64,000 bases of DNA from Pseudomonas akapageensis (GTDB taxonomy: Bacteria; Pseudomonadota; Gammaproteobacteria; Pseudomonadales; Pseudomonadaceae): NCBI RefSeq assembly GCF_011355085.1, contig NZ_VXCP01000038.1:62287-126286 (forward strand), given 5' to 3'. Every line of letters starts with the position of its first letter. The stretch's first letter is position 1. Positions 33,161 through 43,534 of this stretch are shown piece after piece. The notes under the pieces are model-generated. The model saw only the letters and a list, made by a program, of their open reading frames with translations. It was not told the origin of the DNA and did not search any database. Made by a program: the position numbers and the translations under genes.

Positions 33161-36100
33161 ATGCAAAATATCCTGACTCGCACACTGTCCAGCCTTCGGT
33201 GCCCATCGGCCATCTGGCTCAGGTGGAGCGCATCGCAGCACAAGTTCGAGTACGAGCCAATCCTGCGGTCCGATCTGTTCAATGCGCAGCAAATGGCCGA
33301 CCACGGCATCGGACTTGCGCGGCAGCACCAGCTCGGGCGCCTTTCAAAAAAGGACGCACTGCTGGGCCGCCTGGCCGACAACCAGTTGCTACTCGATCGC
33401 AGCTGTACAGCGCTCAGGACCGCACAACTGTCCAGCCGACGCGCGACCCCGGCCGCGCAATGGCTGCTGGACAATTACTACCTCATCGAAGAAAACATCC
33501 GCACCGCCAGGACTCACCTGCCCAGAGGCTACAGCCGCAAGCTGCCACGCCTGGTCGATGGTCCCTCGGCAGGCTTGCCGCGGGTTTACGACATCGCCCT
33601 GGAAACCATCGCTCACGGCGATGGCCGGGTCGATGCGCAAAGCCTTGATCGTTTCGTCGCCGCCTACCAGACCGTCACACCCCTGGCCCTTGGTGAGCTA
33701 TGGGCCATCCCGATCATGCTGCGACTGGCGCTGATCGAGAATCTGCGGCGTGTGGCATCACGGGTCATGGCCAATTGGGATGACCGCAACCTCGCCGATG
33801 ACTGGGCCGATCGCCTGATCGAAATCGCCGAGCGGGACGCCAAGAATGTGGTGCTGACCGTTGCCGACATGGCGCGATCGGCGCCGCCGATGACACCTTC
33901 CTTCGTCGCCGAACTGGCGCGGCGCCTGCAAGGGCAAAGCGCCGCGTTGATATTGCCCATGGCGTGGATCGAGCAAACGCTCGGCGAATCGAGCCTTACC
34001 GTTGAACGCCTGGTGCAGATAGATGCCCAGCAGCAATCCGGCGACCAGGTGTCCATCAGCAACAGCATCGCCAGCCTGCGACTGCTGGCCGCGACCGACT
34101 GGCGCGCGTTCGTCGAACTGCTCAGCCATGTCGAGCAGGTATTGAGCACCGACCCTGCGAGCGTCTATGGGCGCATGGATTTCGCCACCCGCGATCTTTA
34201 CCGCCATGCCGTCGAACGCCTCGCCAGGCATTGTGAGCAGCCTGAAACGAGCGTGGCACAGGCTGCCATCGAACTGGCTCGCGGCGCCCAGCACGAGGGC
34301 AGCGTGGCCGGGCATGTGGGTTACTACCTGGTGGGTGACGGGCGCGTCGGGCTGGAGCATCGGCTGCGCGCCCGCGTGCCTCTGGCCGCGCGCTGGAAGC
34401 GCTTGCTGCAGAGCGCCCCGCTGAAGTTTTACCTGTGCCCTGCACTGCTCCTGACACTGCTGTTGGCCTGGCCATTTCTCGACACCGCTTATCGAAACGG
34501 CACGCCCGCCTGGATTCTGGCCCTGCTCGCAGTGCCCGCGCTGTTGATGACCAGCCGCCTGGCAATCGGGTTGGTCAACTGGCTGGTGACCCTCACGGTG
34601 GCGCCCTCGATGCTTCCCCGCCTGGACTTCAGCAAAGGCATACCGCCCGAGGCGCGTACGCTGGTAGCGATACCCACGATGTTCGCCAATGCCGGCGACA
34701 TCGAGGCGTTGGCGGAAAGTCTGGAAGTGCGCTTCCTGGCCAATCGCGATGACAACCTGCACTTCGCGCTGCTCAGTGACTTCATGGATGCCCCCGCCGA
34801 GGTGATGCCCGACGATGCCGAACTGCTTGCCCTGGCGCGCCAGCTGATCGAGGCCCTCAACCAGAAATATGCCGATGGCCAGGTCGACCGGTTCTTCCTG
34901 CTGCACAGGCCCAGGCACTGGAGCGCCACAGAGCGGGTGTGGATGGGGCACGAACGCAAACGCGGCAAACTCGCAGAGCTCAATGTCTTGTTGCGGGGCA
35001 AAGGCCAGGACCGCTTTGCCTTGATCGTCGGCGACATCGAACCCCTGGCGTCGGTTCGCTTCGTCATCACGCTGGACACCGATACCCTGCTGCCACGGGA
35101 CGTCGCGCGCCAATGCATCGGTGCAATGATGCACCCCCTGAACCACCCCGTGTTCGATGCACAGAGCCGGCAGATCGTCAGCGGCTACGCAATCCTTCAG
35201 CCGCGTGTCGGGATCAGCCTGCCCAGCACGGCACGCTCGACCTATGCCCGCCTGTTCGGCAGCGATGCCGGTGTCGACCCCTATACCCGTGCCGCCTCGG
35301 ATGTTTATCAGGACCTGTTCCACAACGGCTCCTTCATCGGCAAGGGTATCTATGCGGTGGACGCCTTCGAACAGGCACTGGAGGGCTGCCTGCCCGACAA
35401 CCGCATTCTCAGTCATGACCTGATCGAAGGCTGCTACGCTCGCTCCGGTCTGCTCAGCGACGTGCAACTCTATGAAGAATATCCAGCTCGCTACAGCGCC
35501 GACGCCAAACGCCGCCACCGCTGGATTCGGGGCGACTGGCAGGTGCTTTACTGGGCCTTGCCCTGGGCACCAAAACCCGGTGGTGGGTTCGCGCGCAATC
35601 CCTTGAGCGCACTGGCACGCTGGAAAATCTTCGACAATTTGCGCCGCAGCCTGGAGCCTTGTGCGTTCCTGGTCATGTTGGCATGGGGTTGGCTGGGCAC
35701 CGCCGAACCCGCTTCCTGGACACTGGCAGTCATCATCCTGGTCTTTCTCCAACCGGTTCTGCACTCCGTGCTGGCACTGGTACAAAAGGCTGCCGACATC
35801 CCCATGGGGCAACATTTGGCCGCAGCCTTGCGGACTTCAGGCCAGAATTTCCTGCGCGCACTGCTCTCGATCGTCTGGTTGCCATCCGATGCATTGATGA
35901 GTGTTGACGCCATAGGCCGCACGCTGTGGCGCATGCTGGTCAGTAAACGCCTGATGCTGCAATGGCAGCCTTCGCGCGAGGTGGAACGGTCCAGTGGCAA
36001 TGACCTGCCAGGGATGTACCGAGACATGTGGATTGCCCCTGGGCTGGCGCTGGTAGTGTTCGCGGCCCTGCTCCACTCCCCGCTCGTCCTCGTACTGGCC

Positions 36101-39100
36101 GCCCCGTTGCTGCTGATATGGCTGGCAAGCCCTGCAATTGCCTGGTGGATCAGCCTGCCCACGACACCGGCCGGGTTCAACCCGACGGAGCAAGACCTGC
36201 GGTTTCTGCGAATGCTCGCGCGCAAGACCTGGGCATTCTTCGACCGCTATGTGGGCCCTGCGGACAACTGGTTGCCGCCGGACAACTTCCAGGAAATACC
36301 CCAGGAAACCATTGCCCACCGGACATCGCCGACCAACATGGGCATGGCCTTGCTCTCTCACCTGGCGGCCCATGACTTCGGCTACCTGAGCAGCGGGCGG
36401 CTGCTCGAACGCATCACTCGAACCCTTGCCTGCATGGCAGGCCTTGAGCGCTATCAAGGGCACTTCTACAACTGGTACGACACCCAGACGCGCCAGCCAT
36501 TGATGCCTCGGTATGTGTCGACCGTGGACAGCGGCAACCTGGCAGGCCTGCTGCTCACGCTGCGGCCGGGGCTGCTGGGATTGGCCGATGTGTCACCGCT
36601 CGACCAACGTGCCATCAGCGGCCTGGGCGATACCCTGGATGTGCTGCAGCAAGCCTTGCAAGACGCCAACCTCGATGACCGTGCCGTCGTTGAACTACGG
36701 GCCAGGGTGCAGTTGGCCATGGTCGGGCTGCAGGACAACCCGGACATCGTCCTGCAACTGCTTGAAGCAGCAAATGCACTGGCCATCGACTTGCAGGCCA
36801 CGCCTGATGCAGAAGCGAACTATTGGCTGCAGGCCCTTCAGGCGCAATGCACGGATCTGAGCGATGACATACAGCGCTACACACTGCCTCCGGCAATGGA
36901 CAATGCCAGACAGCCTGCACAAACCCTGCGCCAACTGAGCCAACTCGACTGCTCGCTATGGCTACCTGCTGACCATGCCAGGGTGAAAACGGTACGGCGC
37001 CTGGCCTGCGACCGGATCGCCAGCCTTGCCGACCTGACTGAATTGGCCGCATCGCTGGCCAGCATGGATTTCACCTTCCTCTACGACCATCAACGCGACC
37101 TCTTCTCGATCGGCTACAACGCCGACGAACGCAGGCTGGACAGCGGCTACTACGACCTGCTGGCTTCGGAGGTGCGGCTCACCAATTTCGTGGTTATCGC
37201 TCAGGGTCAGCTCCCGCAACAGGCCTGGTTTACCCTGGGACGCCTGCTCAGCAACAACCGGGAGGTACCGGTACTACTGTCCTGGTCCGGCTCGATGTTC
37301 GAGTACCTGATGCCGATGCTGGTGATGCCCAGCTTCGAAGGCACCCTGCTGGACCAGACGTGCCGCGCTGCCGTCGCCTTGCAGAGGGAGCACGGTCACC
37401 GGTTGGGCATTCCCTGGGGCGTGTCCGAGTCGGGCTACAACACCCTGGATGCCCACTTCAATTACCAGTATCGGGCCTTCGGCGTTCCCGGCCTGGGGCT
37501 CAAGCGCGGCTTGGGCGAGGATACCGTGGTTGCGCCCTACGCCAGCGCACTGGCGTTGATGGTCGAGCCTGAAGCGGCCTGCCACAACCTGCAACGTCTC
37601 GCCGCCCAGGGTTCGGCTGGCCGCTTTGGCCTGTATGAAGCCGTCGACTACACCGAGGCACGCTTGCCACGCGGCCAACGCTACGCCGTAGTGCGCTCGT
37701 TCATGGCGCATCATCAGGGCATGAGCCTGCTGGCCCTGACCAGCCTGCTGCTGGACCGGCCCATGCAGCGTCGCTTCGAATCGATCCCGGCATTCCAGGC
37801 GACCGCCCTGCTGCTGCAGGAACGCGTGCCGAAAACAGCCGCTCCCTACTTGCACGCGGCCCATTCACCTGCCGACCAGGAGGCCACACAGGCGCAGGAA
37901 ACCAGGCTTCGGGTGTTCGCCGATCCCGGGAGCAAACGCCCGGCGGTCCAGCTGCTTTCCAATGGCCATTACCACGTCATGGTCAGCAGTGCCGGCGGCG
38001 GTTACAGCCGCTGCAACGACATCGCCGTGACCCGTTGGCACGAGGACGCTACCTGCGATAACTGGGGCATGTTCTGTTACCTGCGCGATGTTGCCAGCGG
38101 TGTTTTCTGGTCCACGGCGCACCAGCCAACCCTGCACCAGCCGGAAAGTCATGAAGCCATTTTCAGTGATGCCCGGGCCGAGTTCCGCGTTCGCGAGCAC
38201 GACTTCGACACCCACACGGAAATAGTCGTATCCCCCGAGGACGACATCGAGCTGCGCCGGCTGCACATTACCAACCGCGGCCGCGTACGTCGCAGCATCG
38301 AAATCACCACCTACGCCGAAGTGGTGCTGGCCCCGGCGATCAGCGACGCGATCCACCCGGCCTTCAGCAACCTGTTCGTGCAGACCGAGCTGTTGCCGCA
38401 GCTGCAGGCAATTATCTGCACCCGCAGGCCTCGCGCAAGCGACGAAGCCGTGCCCTGGATGTGCCATCAACTCGCGGCACATGGCGTGGACATAGACGCC
38501 ATTTCCTATGAGACCGACCGGGCGCGCTTCATCGGCCGGGGTCGCAGCGTTGCTGCACCTGCCGCACTGGATGGCGATGTCCAACAACTTTCCGGCACCG
38601 CAGGCCCGGTGCTCGACCCGATCGTCGCGATCCGCTGCCGTATCGCGCTGGAGCCCGGGCAAACGGCGACCATCGACCTGGTCACTGGCGTTGCCGAAAG
38701 CCGTGAAGGCTGCTTGCAGCTGATCAACAAATACCGCGACCGGCACCTGGCCGATCGAGTCTTCGACCTGGCATGGACCCACGGCCAGGTGTTGCTGCGT
38801 CAACTCAATGCGTCGCTCGAAGATGCCCGCCTGTTCGAGCAGATGGCTTCCTCGATCCTCTATGCCAATGCCTCGCTACGTGCTGAAAACAGTGTATTGA
38901 TGGCCAATCGGCGCGATCAGTCGAGCCTCTGGGGCCAGGCAATCTCGGGAGACCTGCCCATCGTATTGCTGCAGGTATCGACCCTGGAAAACATCGAACT
39001 CGTGCAGCAGATGGTCAAGGCCCATGCCTACTGGCGGCAAAAGGGGCTGATCGTCGACCTCGTCATCTGGAACGAGGACCAGGCGGGCTATCGCCAACAA

Positions 39101-41821
39101 TTGCAGGACCTGATCATGGGGGTGGTGACTTCCGGCAGCGAAGCCGCGCTGGTCGACCGTCCCGGCGGCATCTTCATGCGTCCGGCACAACAACTGTCCT
39201 TTGATGACCGCACACTGATCCTGTCGGTGGCGCGCCTGGTGCTCAGCGAAGGCAACGGAAGCCTTGCCGAACAGATTCATCGACGGCATGCGACCCCGGT
39301 GTTTCCGCCATTGCTACCAACGCTCAAGCGCCAGCCACAACGGGTCATTGAAGCCGTCGCACCCGCGTCCGAAGCGCTGATCCTGGGCAACGCCTACGGC
39401 GGCTTCAGCGCCGATGGCCGCGAGTATGTCATGACCCTGAAACCGGGTCGGCCGACGCCGGCGCCATGGGCCAATGTCCTGGCCAACCCGCACTTCGGCA
39501 CGGTGGTTTCCGAGAGTGGCGGCGCTTATACCTGGATGGAAAACGCTCACGAATATCGCCTGAGCCCCTGGCACAATGACCCGGTCACCGACGCCAGCGG
39601 TGAAGCGATCTATGTGCGCGATGAAGAAACCGGGCATTTCTGGTCGGTGACGCCACAGCCTTGCCCCGGCAACGGCACGTACCGCACCCGCCACGGCTTC
39701 GGCTACAGCGTCTTCGAGCACGATGAAGACGGCATCCAGAGCCAATTGTGGGTTTATGTGGCCCAGGATGCGCCGATCAAGTTCTCCCACGTGCAGATTC
39801 GAAACCGCTCGGGCCGCGCCCGGCGCCTCTCGGTGACCTGTTATGTCGAGTGGGTACTGGGCGACTTGCGCAGCAAATCGGCGATGCATGTCGTGACTGA
39901 AGCCGAGGCGGTCAGTGGCGCATTGTTTGCCCGCAATGCCTATTCGATCGAGTTCTCCGAGCGTGTGGCGTTCCTCGATACCGATTCGACCAGCCGCAGC
40001 ATCAGCGGCGATCGGTGCGAGTTCATCGGTCGCGGCGGCAGCCTGAAAGCGCCCGCCGGCATGAAGCAGGCGCGACTATCGGGCCGCACCGGTGGCGGCT
40101 TCGATCCTTGCGCAGCGATACAGGTTGCCCTGGACCTCGATAACGGTGAGGACCAGGATGTGGTCTTCCGCCTGGGCGCCGCCGCGGACACCCCGTCTGC
40201 TCTACGCCTGGTTCAACAATACCGGGGGCCAAGGGCGGCAGCCGGCGAGCTTGCGGCTGTACGCGAGCATTGGCGGTCGGTGCTGGGCGCGGTTCAGGTC
40301 GAAACACCCGATCCGAGCATCGACGTCATGGTCAACGGCTGGTTGATGTACCAGGTGATCGCCTGCCGCTTCCAGGCCCGCAGTGGATATTATCAGTCCG
40401 GCGGCGCCTTCGGCTTTCGCGATCAACTGCAGGACAGCATGGCGATGATCCATGCCGACCCCGCCGCCGTGCGCCGCCATCTTTTGCTCTGCGCGGCCCA
40501 TCAATATCCCGAAGGCGACGTGCAACATTGGTGGCACCCACCGCTCGATCGTGGCGTGCGCAGTGGTTGTTCGGATGATTTTCTCTGGCTGGCGCTGGCG
40601 ACCAGCCGCTATGTCAGCGTCACCGCCGACCTCAGCGTGCTGGTCGAAACCGTGGGTTATCTTGAAGGTCGTGCCCTCAATGCCGGTGAAGAGTCCTATT
40701 ACGACTTGCCCGGTAAATCGAGCCTCGAAGAAAGCCTCTACCAACATTGCGTGCGCGCTATCGAACATAGCCTTGCGCGCGGTAGCCACGGCCTGCCCTT
40801 GATGGGCAGTGGCGACTGGAATGACGGCATGAATCGGGTCGGCCACCTGGGCCTTGGCGAAAGCGTATGGCTGGGCTTCTTCGGCTTTGATGTGCTGCAA
40901 CAATTTGCCGTTACCGCCCAGGTGCATGGGGACGCCGCTTTCGCGAAGCGTTGCAGCGAGGAGGCAGCCAGGCTCCAGGCCAGCCTGGAGGAGCATGCCT
41001 GGGACGGTTCATGGTACCGCCGCGCCTGGTTCGACGATGGTCAGCTGCTGGGCTCTGCGAGCAATGATGAATGCCGCATCGATTCGATCTCGCAAAGCTG
41101 GTCGGTATTGTCCGGCGCCGCCTCGCCAGCACGGCGTCGCACTGCCATGGCTTCTGTCGAGAAGCACCTGGTACGTCCCGGCATCGGTGCGGTTCTACTG
41201 CTCGATCCACCCTTCGACAAAGGCTCGCTCGATCCAGGCTACATCAAGGGTTATGTGCCCGGCGTGCGCGAAAACGGCGGCCAATACACCCATGCGGCCG
41301 TCTGGGCCGGCATGGCCTTCGCGCGGCTTGGCGACAGCACCAGAGCCTGGAGCCTGCTCAATATGATCAACCCTGCCGGACAGGGCACCGACGCGCAGAC
41401 CGAAATCTACAAGGTCGAGCCCTATGTCATGGCCGCCGACGTCTACGGCACCCCGCCCCATGCGGGCCGTGGCGGCTGGACCTGGTACACGGGGTCGGCC
41501 GGCTGGATGTACCGACTGATCGTCGAGTCGTTGCTGGGGCTGCAACGTATCGGTACAGGGTTGCGGATTGTACCGCTGCTACCGGCGCACTGGCCGGGTT
41601 ACACCCTGCACTATCGATATGGGGCGACGCACTACACTATCGAGGTGCTTCCGGCCGTTGACGCCAGGCCATCCATCACACTCGATGGCAAGTGGATGAA
41701 CGGGGATGCGCTGGAGTTGCTCGATGACGGCGTCGACCACCGGGTCCTGGCGCACTGCACGGCAAATACCCACCAGAGCGCAGCACCCGGTCTGACCGTC
41801 GAAACCGATCTTGAGCGCTGA
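33161..41821 (+). CDS. ndvB: Cyclic beta-1,2-glucan synthase, NdvB type
   Basis: This is a 2886-residue inner-membrane enzyme making periplasmic cyclic beta-1,2-glucans. Domains in order: an N-terminal helical region; membrane segments at about 423-480; a GT84 glycosyltransferase with DTDTLLPRD (about 638) and RRHRWIRGDWQ (about 785); membrane helices at about 835-875 and 956-1000; a glucoamylase-like stretch (PTNMGMALLSHLAAHDFGYL, about 1055); two carbohydrate-binding domains; and a C-terminal GH94 phosphorylase-like domain with the catalytic Asp in GSGDWNDGMNRVG (about 2548). Length and order match Brucella Cgs and rhizobial NdvB. The start has AAGGA six bases upstream. These glucans act in osmoadaptation, host interaction and biofilm antibiotic tolerance. 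Confidence 0.93.
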   Translation: MQNILTRTLSSLRCPSAIWLRWSASQHKFEYEPILRSDLFNAQQMADHGIGLARQHQLGRLSKKDALLGRLADNQLLLDRSCTALRTAQLSSRRATPAAQWLLDNYYLIEENIRTARTHLPRGYSRKLPRLVDGPSAGLPRVYDIALETIAHGDGRVDAQSLDRFVAAYQTVTPLALGELWAIPIMLRLALIENLRRVASRVMANWDDRNLADDWADRLIEIAERDAKNVVLTVADMARSAPPMTPSFVAELARRLQGQSAALILPMAWIEQTLGESSLTVERLVQIDAQQQSGDQVSISNSIASLRLLAATDWRAFVELLSHVEQVLSTDPASVYGRMDFATRDLYRHAVERLARHCEQPETSVAQAAIELARGAQHEGSVAGHVGYYLVGDGRVGLEHRLRARVPLAARWKRLLQSAPLKFYLCPALLLTLLLAWPFLDTAYRNGTPAWILALLAVPALLMTSRLAIGLVNWLVTLTVAPSMLPRLDFSKGIPPEARTLVAIPTMFANAGDIEALAESLEVRFLANRDDNLHFALLSDFMDAPAEVMPDDAELLALARQLIEALNQKYADGQVDRFFLLHRPRHWSATERVWMGHERKRGKLAELNVLLRGKGQDRFALIVGDIEPLASVRFVITLDTDTLLPRDVARQCIGAMMHPLNHPVFDAQSRQIVSGYAILQPRVGISLPSTARSTYARLFGSDAGVDPYTRAASDVYQDLFHNGSFIGKGIYAVDAFEQALEGCLPDNRILSHDLIEGCYARSGLLSDVQLYEEYPARYSADAKRRHRWIRGDWQVLYWALPWAPKPGGGFARNPLSALARWKIFDNLRRSLEPCAFLVMLAWGWLGTAEPASWTLAVIILVFLQPVLHSVLALVQKAADIPMGQHLAAALRTSGQNFLRALLSIVWLPSDALMSVDAIGRTLWRMLVSKRLMLQWQPSREVERSSGNDLPGMYRDMWIAPGLALVVFAALLHSPLVLVLAAPLLLIWLASPAIAWWISLPTTPAGFNPTEQDLRFLRMLARKTWAFFDRYVGPADNWLPPDNFQEIPQETIAHRTSPTNMGMALLSHLAAHDFGYLSSGRLLERITRTLACMAGLERYQGHFYNWYDTQTRQPLMPRYVSTVDSGNLAGLLLTLRPGLLGLADVSPLDQRAISGLGDTLDVLQQALQDANLDDRAVVELRARVQLAMVGLQDNPDIVLQLLEAANALAIDLQATPDAEANYWLQALQAQCTDLSDDIQRYTLPPAMDNARQPAQTLRQLSQLDCSLWLPADHARVKTVRRLACDRIASLADLTELAASLASMDFTFLYDHQRDLFSIGYNADERRLDSGYYDLLASEVRLTNFVVIAQGQLPQQAWFTLGRLLSNNREVPVLLSWSGSMFEYLMPMLVMPSFEGTLLDQTCRAAVALQREHGHRLGIPWGVSESGYNTLDAHFNYQYRAFGVPGLGLKRGLGEDTVVAPYASALALMVEPEAACHNLQRLAAQGSAGRFGLYEAVDYTEARLPRGQRYAVVRSFMAHHQGMSLLALTSLLLDRPMQRRFESIPAFQATALLLQERVPKTAAPYLHAAHSPADQEATQAQETRLRVFADPGSKRPAVQLLSNGHYHVMVSSAGGGYSRCNDIAVTRWHEDATCDNWGMFCYLRDVASGVFWSTAHQPTLHQPESHEAIFSDARAEFRVREHDFDTHTEIVVSPEDDIELRRLHITNRGRVRRSIEITTYAEVVLAPAISDAIHPAFSNLFVQTELLPQLQAIICTRRPRASDEAVPWMCHQLAAHGVDIDAISYETDRARFIGRGRSVAAPAALDGDVQQLSGTAGPVLDPIVAIRCRIALEPGQTATIDLVTGVAESREGCLQLINKYRDRHLADRVFDLAWTHGQVLLRQLNASLEDARLFEQMASSILYANASLRAENSVLMANRRDQSSLWGQAISGDLPIVLLQVSTLENIELVQQMVKAHAYWRQKGLIVDLVIWNEDQAGYRQQLQDLIMGVVTSGSEAALVDRPGGIFMRPAQQLSFDDRTLILSVARLVLSEGNGSLAEQIHRRHATPVFPPLLPTLKRQPQRVIEAVAPASEALILGNAYGGFSADGREYVMTLKPGRPTPAPWANVLANPHFGTVVSESGGAYTWMENAHEYRLSPWHNDPVTDASGEAIYVRDEETGHFWSVTPQPCPGNGTYRTRHGFGYSVFEHDEDGIQSQLWVYVAQDAPIKFSHVQIRNRSGRARRLSVTCYVEWVLGDLRSKSAMHVVTEAEAVSGALFARNAYSIEFSERVAFLDTDSTSRSISGDRCEFIGRGGSLKAPAGMKQARLSGRTGGGFDPCAAIQVALDLDNGEDQDVVFRLGAAADTPSALRLVQQYRGPRAAAGELAAVREHWRSVLGAVQVETPDPSIDVMVNGWLMYQVIACRFQARSGYYQSGGAFGFRDQLQDSMAMIHADPAAVRRHLLLCAAHQYPEGDVQHWWHPPLDRGVRSGCSDDFLWLALATSRYVSVTADLSVLVETVGYLEGRALNAGEESYYDLPGKSSLEESLYQHCVRAIEHSLARGSHGLPLMGSGDWNDGMNRVGHLGLGESVWLGFFGFDVLQQFAVTAQVHGDAAFAKRCSEEAARLQASLEEHAWDGSWYRRAWFDDGQLLGSASNDECRIDSISQSWSVLSGAASPARRRTAMASVEKHLVRPGIGAVLLLDPPFDKGSLDPGYIKGYVPGVRENGGQYTHAAVWAGMAFARLGDSTRAWSLLNMINPAGQGTDAQTEIYKVEPYVMAADVYGTPPHAGRGGWTWYTGSAGWMYRLIVESLLGLQRIGTGLRIVPLLPAHWPGYTLHYRYGATHYTIEVLPAVDARPSITLDGKWMNGDALELLDDGVDHRVLAHCTANTHQSAAPGLTVETDLER

Positions 41822-41851
41822 GATACACAAGCAAAAAAGGAAGACAAGACG

Positions 41852-42460
41852 ATGACGCCCTCCTCCTCGATCGACTACAGAAAGTCCGCAGCCGTATGGC
41901 TCAAGCGCAGTGCCGATAACCTGGCACAGGCCGAGAGCAAGGTACTCGAGCATCTGATGCGGGGCGAAGCGATAGCCCGAGATCCCATTCAGATGCTCGA
42001 GGAGCACACCACGTTCGGCGAGCGAATGGCCGATAGCGTGGCGGCTTTCGGTGGTTCCTGGCGTTTCATCATGATTTTTGCCGGCGTGCTCACAGGCTGG
42101 GTCGTGTTCAACACGGAAATTCTCGGTAACACCGGATTCGACCCCTACCCCTATATCTTCCTGAACCTGATCCTCTCGATGCTGGCAGCGATTCAGGCCC
42201 CCATCATCATGATGAGCCAGAATCGCGTTTCCACCCGGGACCGGCAAATGGCCGCGCATGATTATGAGGTCAACCTCAAGGCAGAGCTGGAAATCATGGC
42301 GCTGCACGAAAAGATCGATTCCATCCGCACCGAGCAGCTCGTGGACATCGTTGCTCAACAACAAAAGCAGATCGAGCTACTGATGGGTTTGGTAGCTCGC
42401 GTGAGTGCACAGGATAAATTTCCCGGCGGTGGTGAGGAGGCTGTGCCATGCCGACCATGA
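41852..42460 (+). CDS. DUF1003 membrane protein
   Basis: This is a 202-residue DUF1003 protein with two transmembrane helices (about residues 71-90 and 104-125). Around them is the conserved FGGSWRFIMIFAGVLTGWVVFNT and FDPYPYIFLNLILSMLAAIQAPIIMMSQNR (in parts), and a cytoplasmic coiled tail follows. Function unknown. It lies 30 bases after ndvB and overlaps the alcohol dehydrogenase by 13 bases, so the three genes probably form one unit. Confidence 0.87.
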   Translation: MTPSSSIDYRKSAAVWLKRSADNLAQAESKVLEHLMRGEAIARDPIQMLEEHTTFGERMADSVAAFGGSWRFIMIFAGVLTGWVVFNTEILGNTGFDPYPYIFLNLILSMLAAIQAPIIMMSQNRVSTRDRQMAAHDYEVNLKAELEIMALHEKIDSIRTEQLVDIVAQQQKQIELLMGLVARVSAQDKFPGGGEEAVPCRP

Positions 42461-43521
42461 AAGCTGCCATCTTCGTTGAAAAGAACCGAATCGTGCTCGA
42501 TGACAAGCCCATACCTGAGGTCGGGCCTTCGGACGCATTGATTCGTATCACCATGACCACTATCTGCGGTACCGACGTACACATCCTGCGGGGCGAGTAC
42601 CCGGTGGCAAAGGGATTGACCATCGGTCACGAGCCGGTCGGCATCATCGAGAAGCTGGGCGCGCAGGTGCAGGGTTTTACCGAAGGCCAGCGTGTCATTG
42701 CCGGTGCCATCACCCCCAGTGGGCACAGTTATGCATGCCTGTGCGGTTGCTCGTCCCAGGACGGCCCCGGTACACGGCACGGCTTCCGGGCCGCCGCCGG
42801 CTGGAAGTTCGGCAATACCATCGATGGCTGTCAAGCTGAGTTTGTGTTGGTACCCGATGCGATGGCCAACCTGTCGCCAATACCCGACGAGCTCAGCGAT
42901 GATCAGGTGCTGATGTGCCCGGACATCATGTCCACCGGCTTTTGCGGCGCAGAAAGAGGCGATGTCAAAATCGGTGATACCGTCGCGGTATTCGCGCTAG
43001 GCCCTATCGGCCTGTGCGCAGTGGCCGGCGCACGCCTCAAAGGCGCTACGACCATCATCGGGGTAGACACCGTTGCCGCGCGGATGACCGTTGCCCACAC
43101 GCTCGGGGCAACGCATGTCATTGACTTCAAGGACGGCAATGTCGTCGAGAAAATCATGGCGATCACGGATGGGCGTGGTGTCGATGTATCAATTGAAGCG
43201 CTGGGGACGCAGGCCACCTTCGAATCAGCGCTGCGTGTGCTGCGCCCCGGTGGCACCTTGTCCAGCCTGGGCGTCTATTCATCGGACTTGCGTATACCTC
43301 TCGATGCCTTCACCGCTGGGCTGGGCGACTACACCATTGTGTCCACGCTCTGTCCTGGCGGCAAAGAGCGCATGCGTCGCTTGATGGGCGTCATAGCCAA
43401 TGGTGGTGTCGATCTGAAGCCATTGGTGACCCATCGCTACAAACTCCATGACATAGAATCGGCCTATGACCTCTTTGCCAATCAACGCGATGGTGTATTG
43501 AAAGTGGCCATCACCCCTTGA
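42448..43521 (+). CDS. Zinc-dependent alcohol dehydrogenase (isopropanol-dehydrogenase-like)
   Basis: This is a 357-residue medium-chain dehydrogenase. The catalytic zinc ligands appear as Cys in TICGTDVHIL (about residue 39), His-Glu in IGHEPVG, and Asp in CPDIMSTGFCGAE, the arrangement of Clostridium/Thermoanaerobacter secondary-alcohol dehydrogenases. The structural-zinc loop is reduced. The Rossmann motif is ALGPIGLCAVAG, and the second strand ends GVDTVAA. An Asp there suggests NAD rather than NADP; this is inference. Substrate probably a short secondary alcohol, ketone or aldehyde. Confidence 0.87.
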   Translation: MPTMKAAIFVEKNRIVLDDKPIPEVGPSDALIRITMTTICGTDVHILRGEYPVAKGLTIGHEPVGIIEKLGAQVQGFTEGQRVIAGAITPSGHSYACLCGCSSQDGPGTRHGFRAAAGWKFGNTIDGCQAEFVLVPDAMANLSPIPDELSDDQVLMCPDIMSTGFCGAERGDVKIGDTVAVFALGPIGLCAVAGARLKGATTIIGVDTVAARMTVAHTLGATHVIDFKDGNVVEKIMAITDGRGVDVSIEALGTQATFESALRVLRPGGTLSSLGVYSSDLRIPLDAFTAGLGDYTIVSTLCPGGKERMRRLMGVIANGGVDLKPLVTHRYKLHDIESAYDLFANQRDGVLKVAITP

Positions 43522-43534
43522 TCACCGAGACGCG

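Noticed and set aside
33758..35815. 685-codon open frame antisense to ndvB
   Set aside because: Shadow of the GC-biased synthase gene; no domain or ribosome-binding site.
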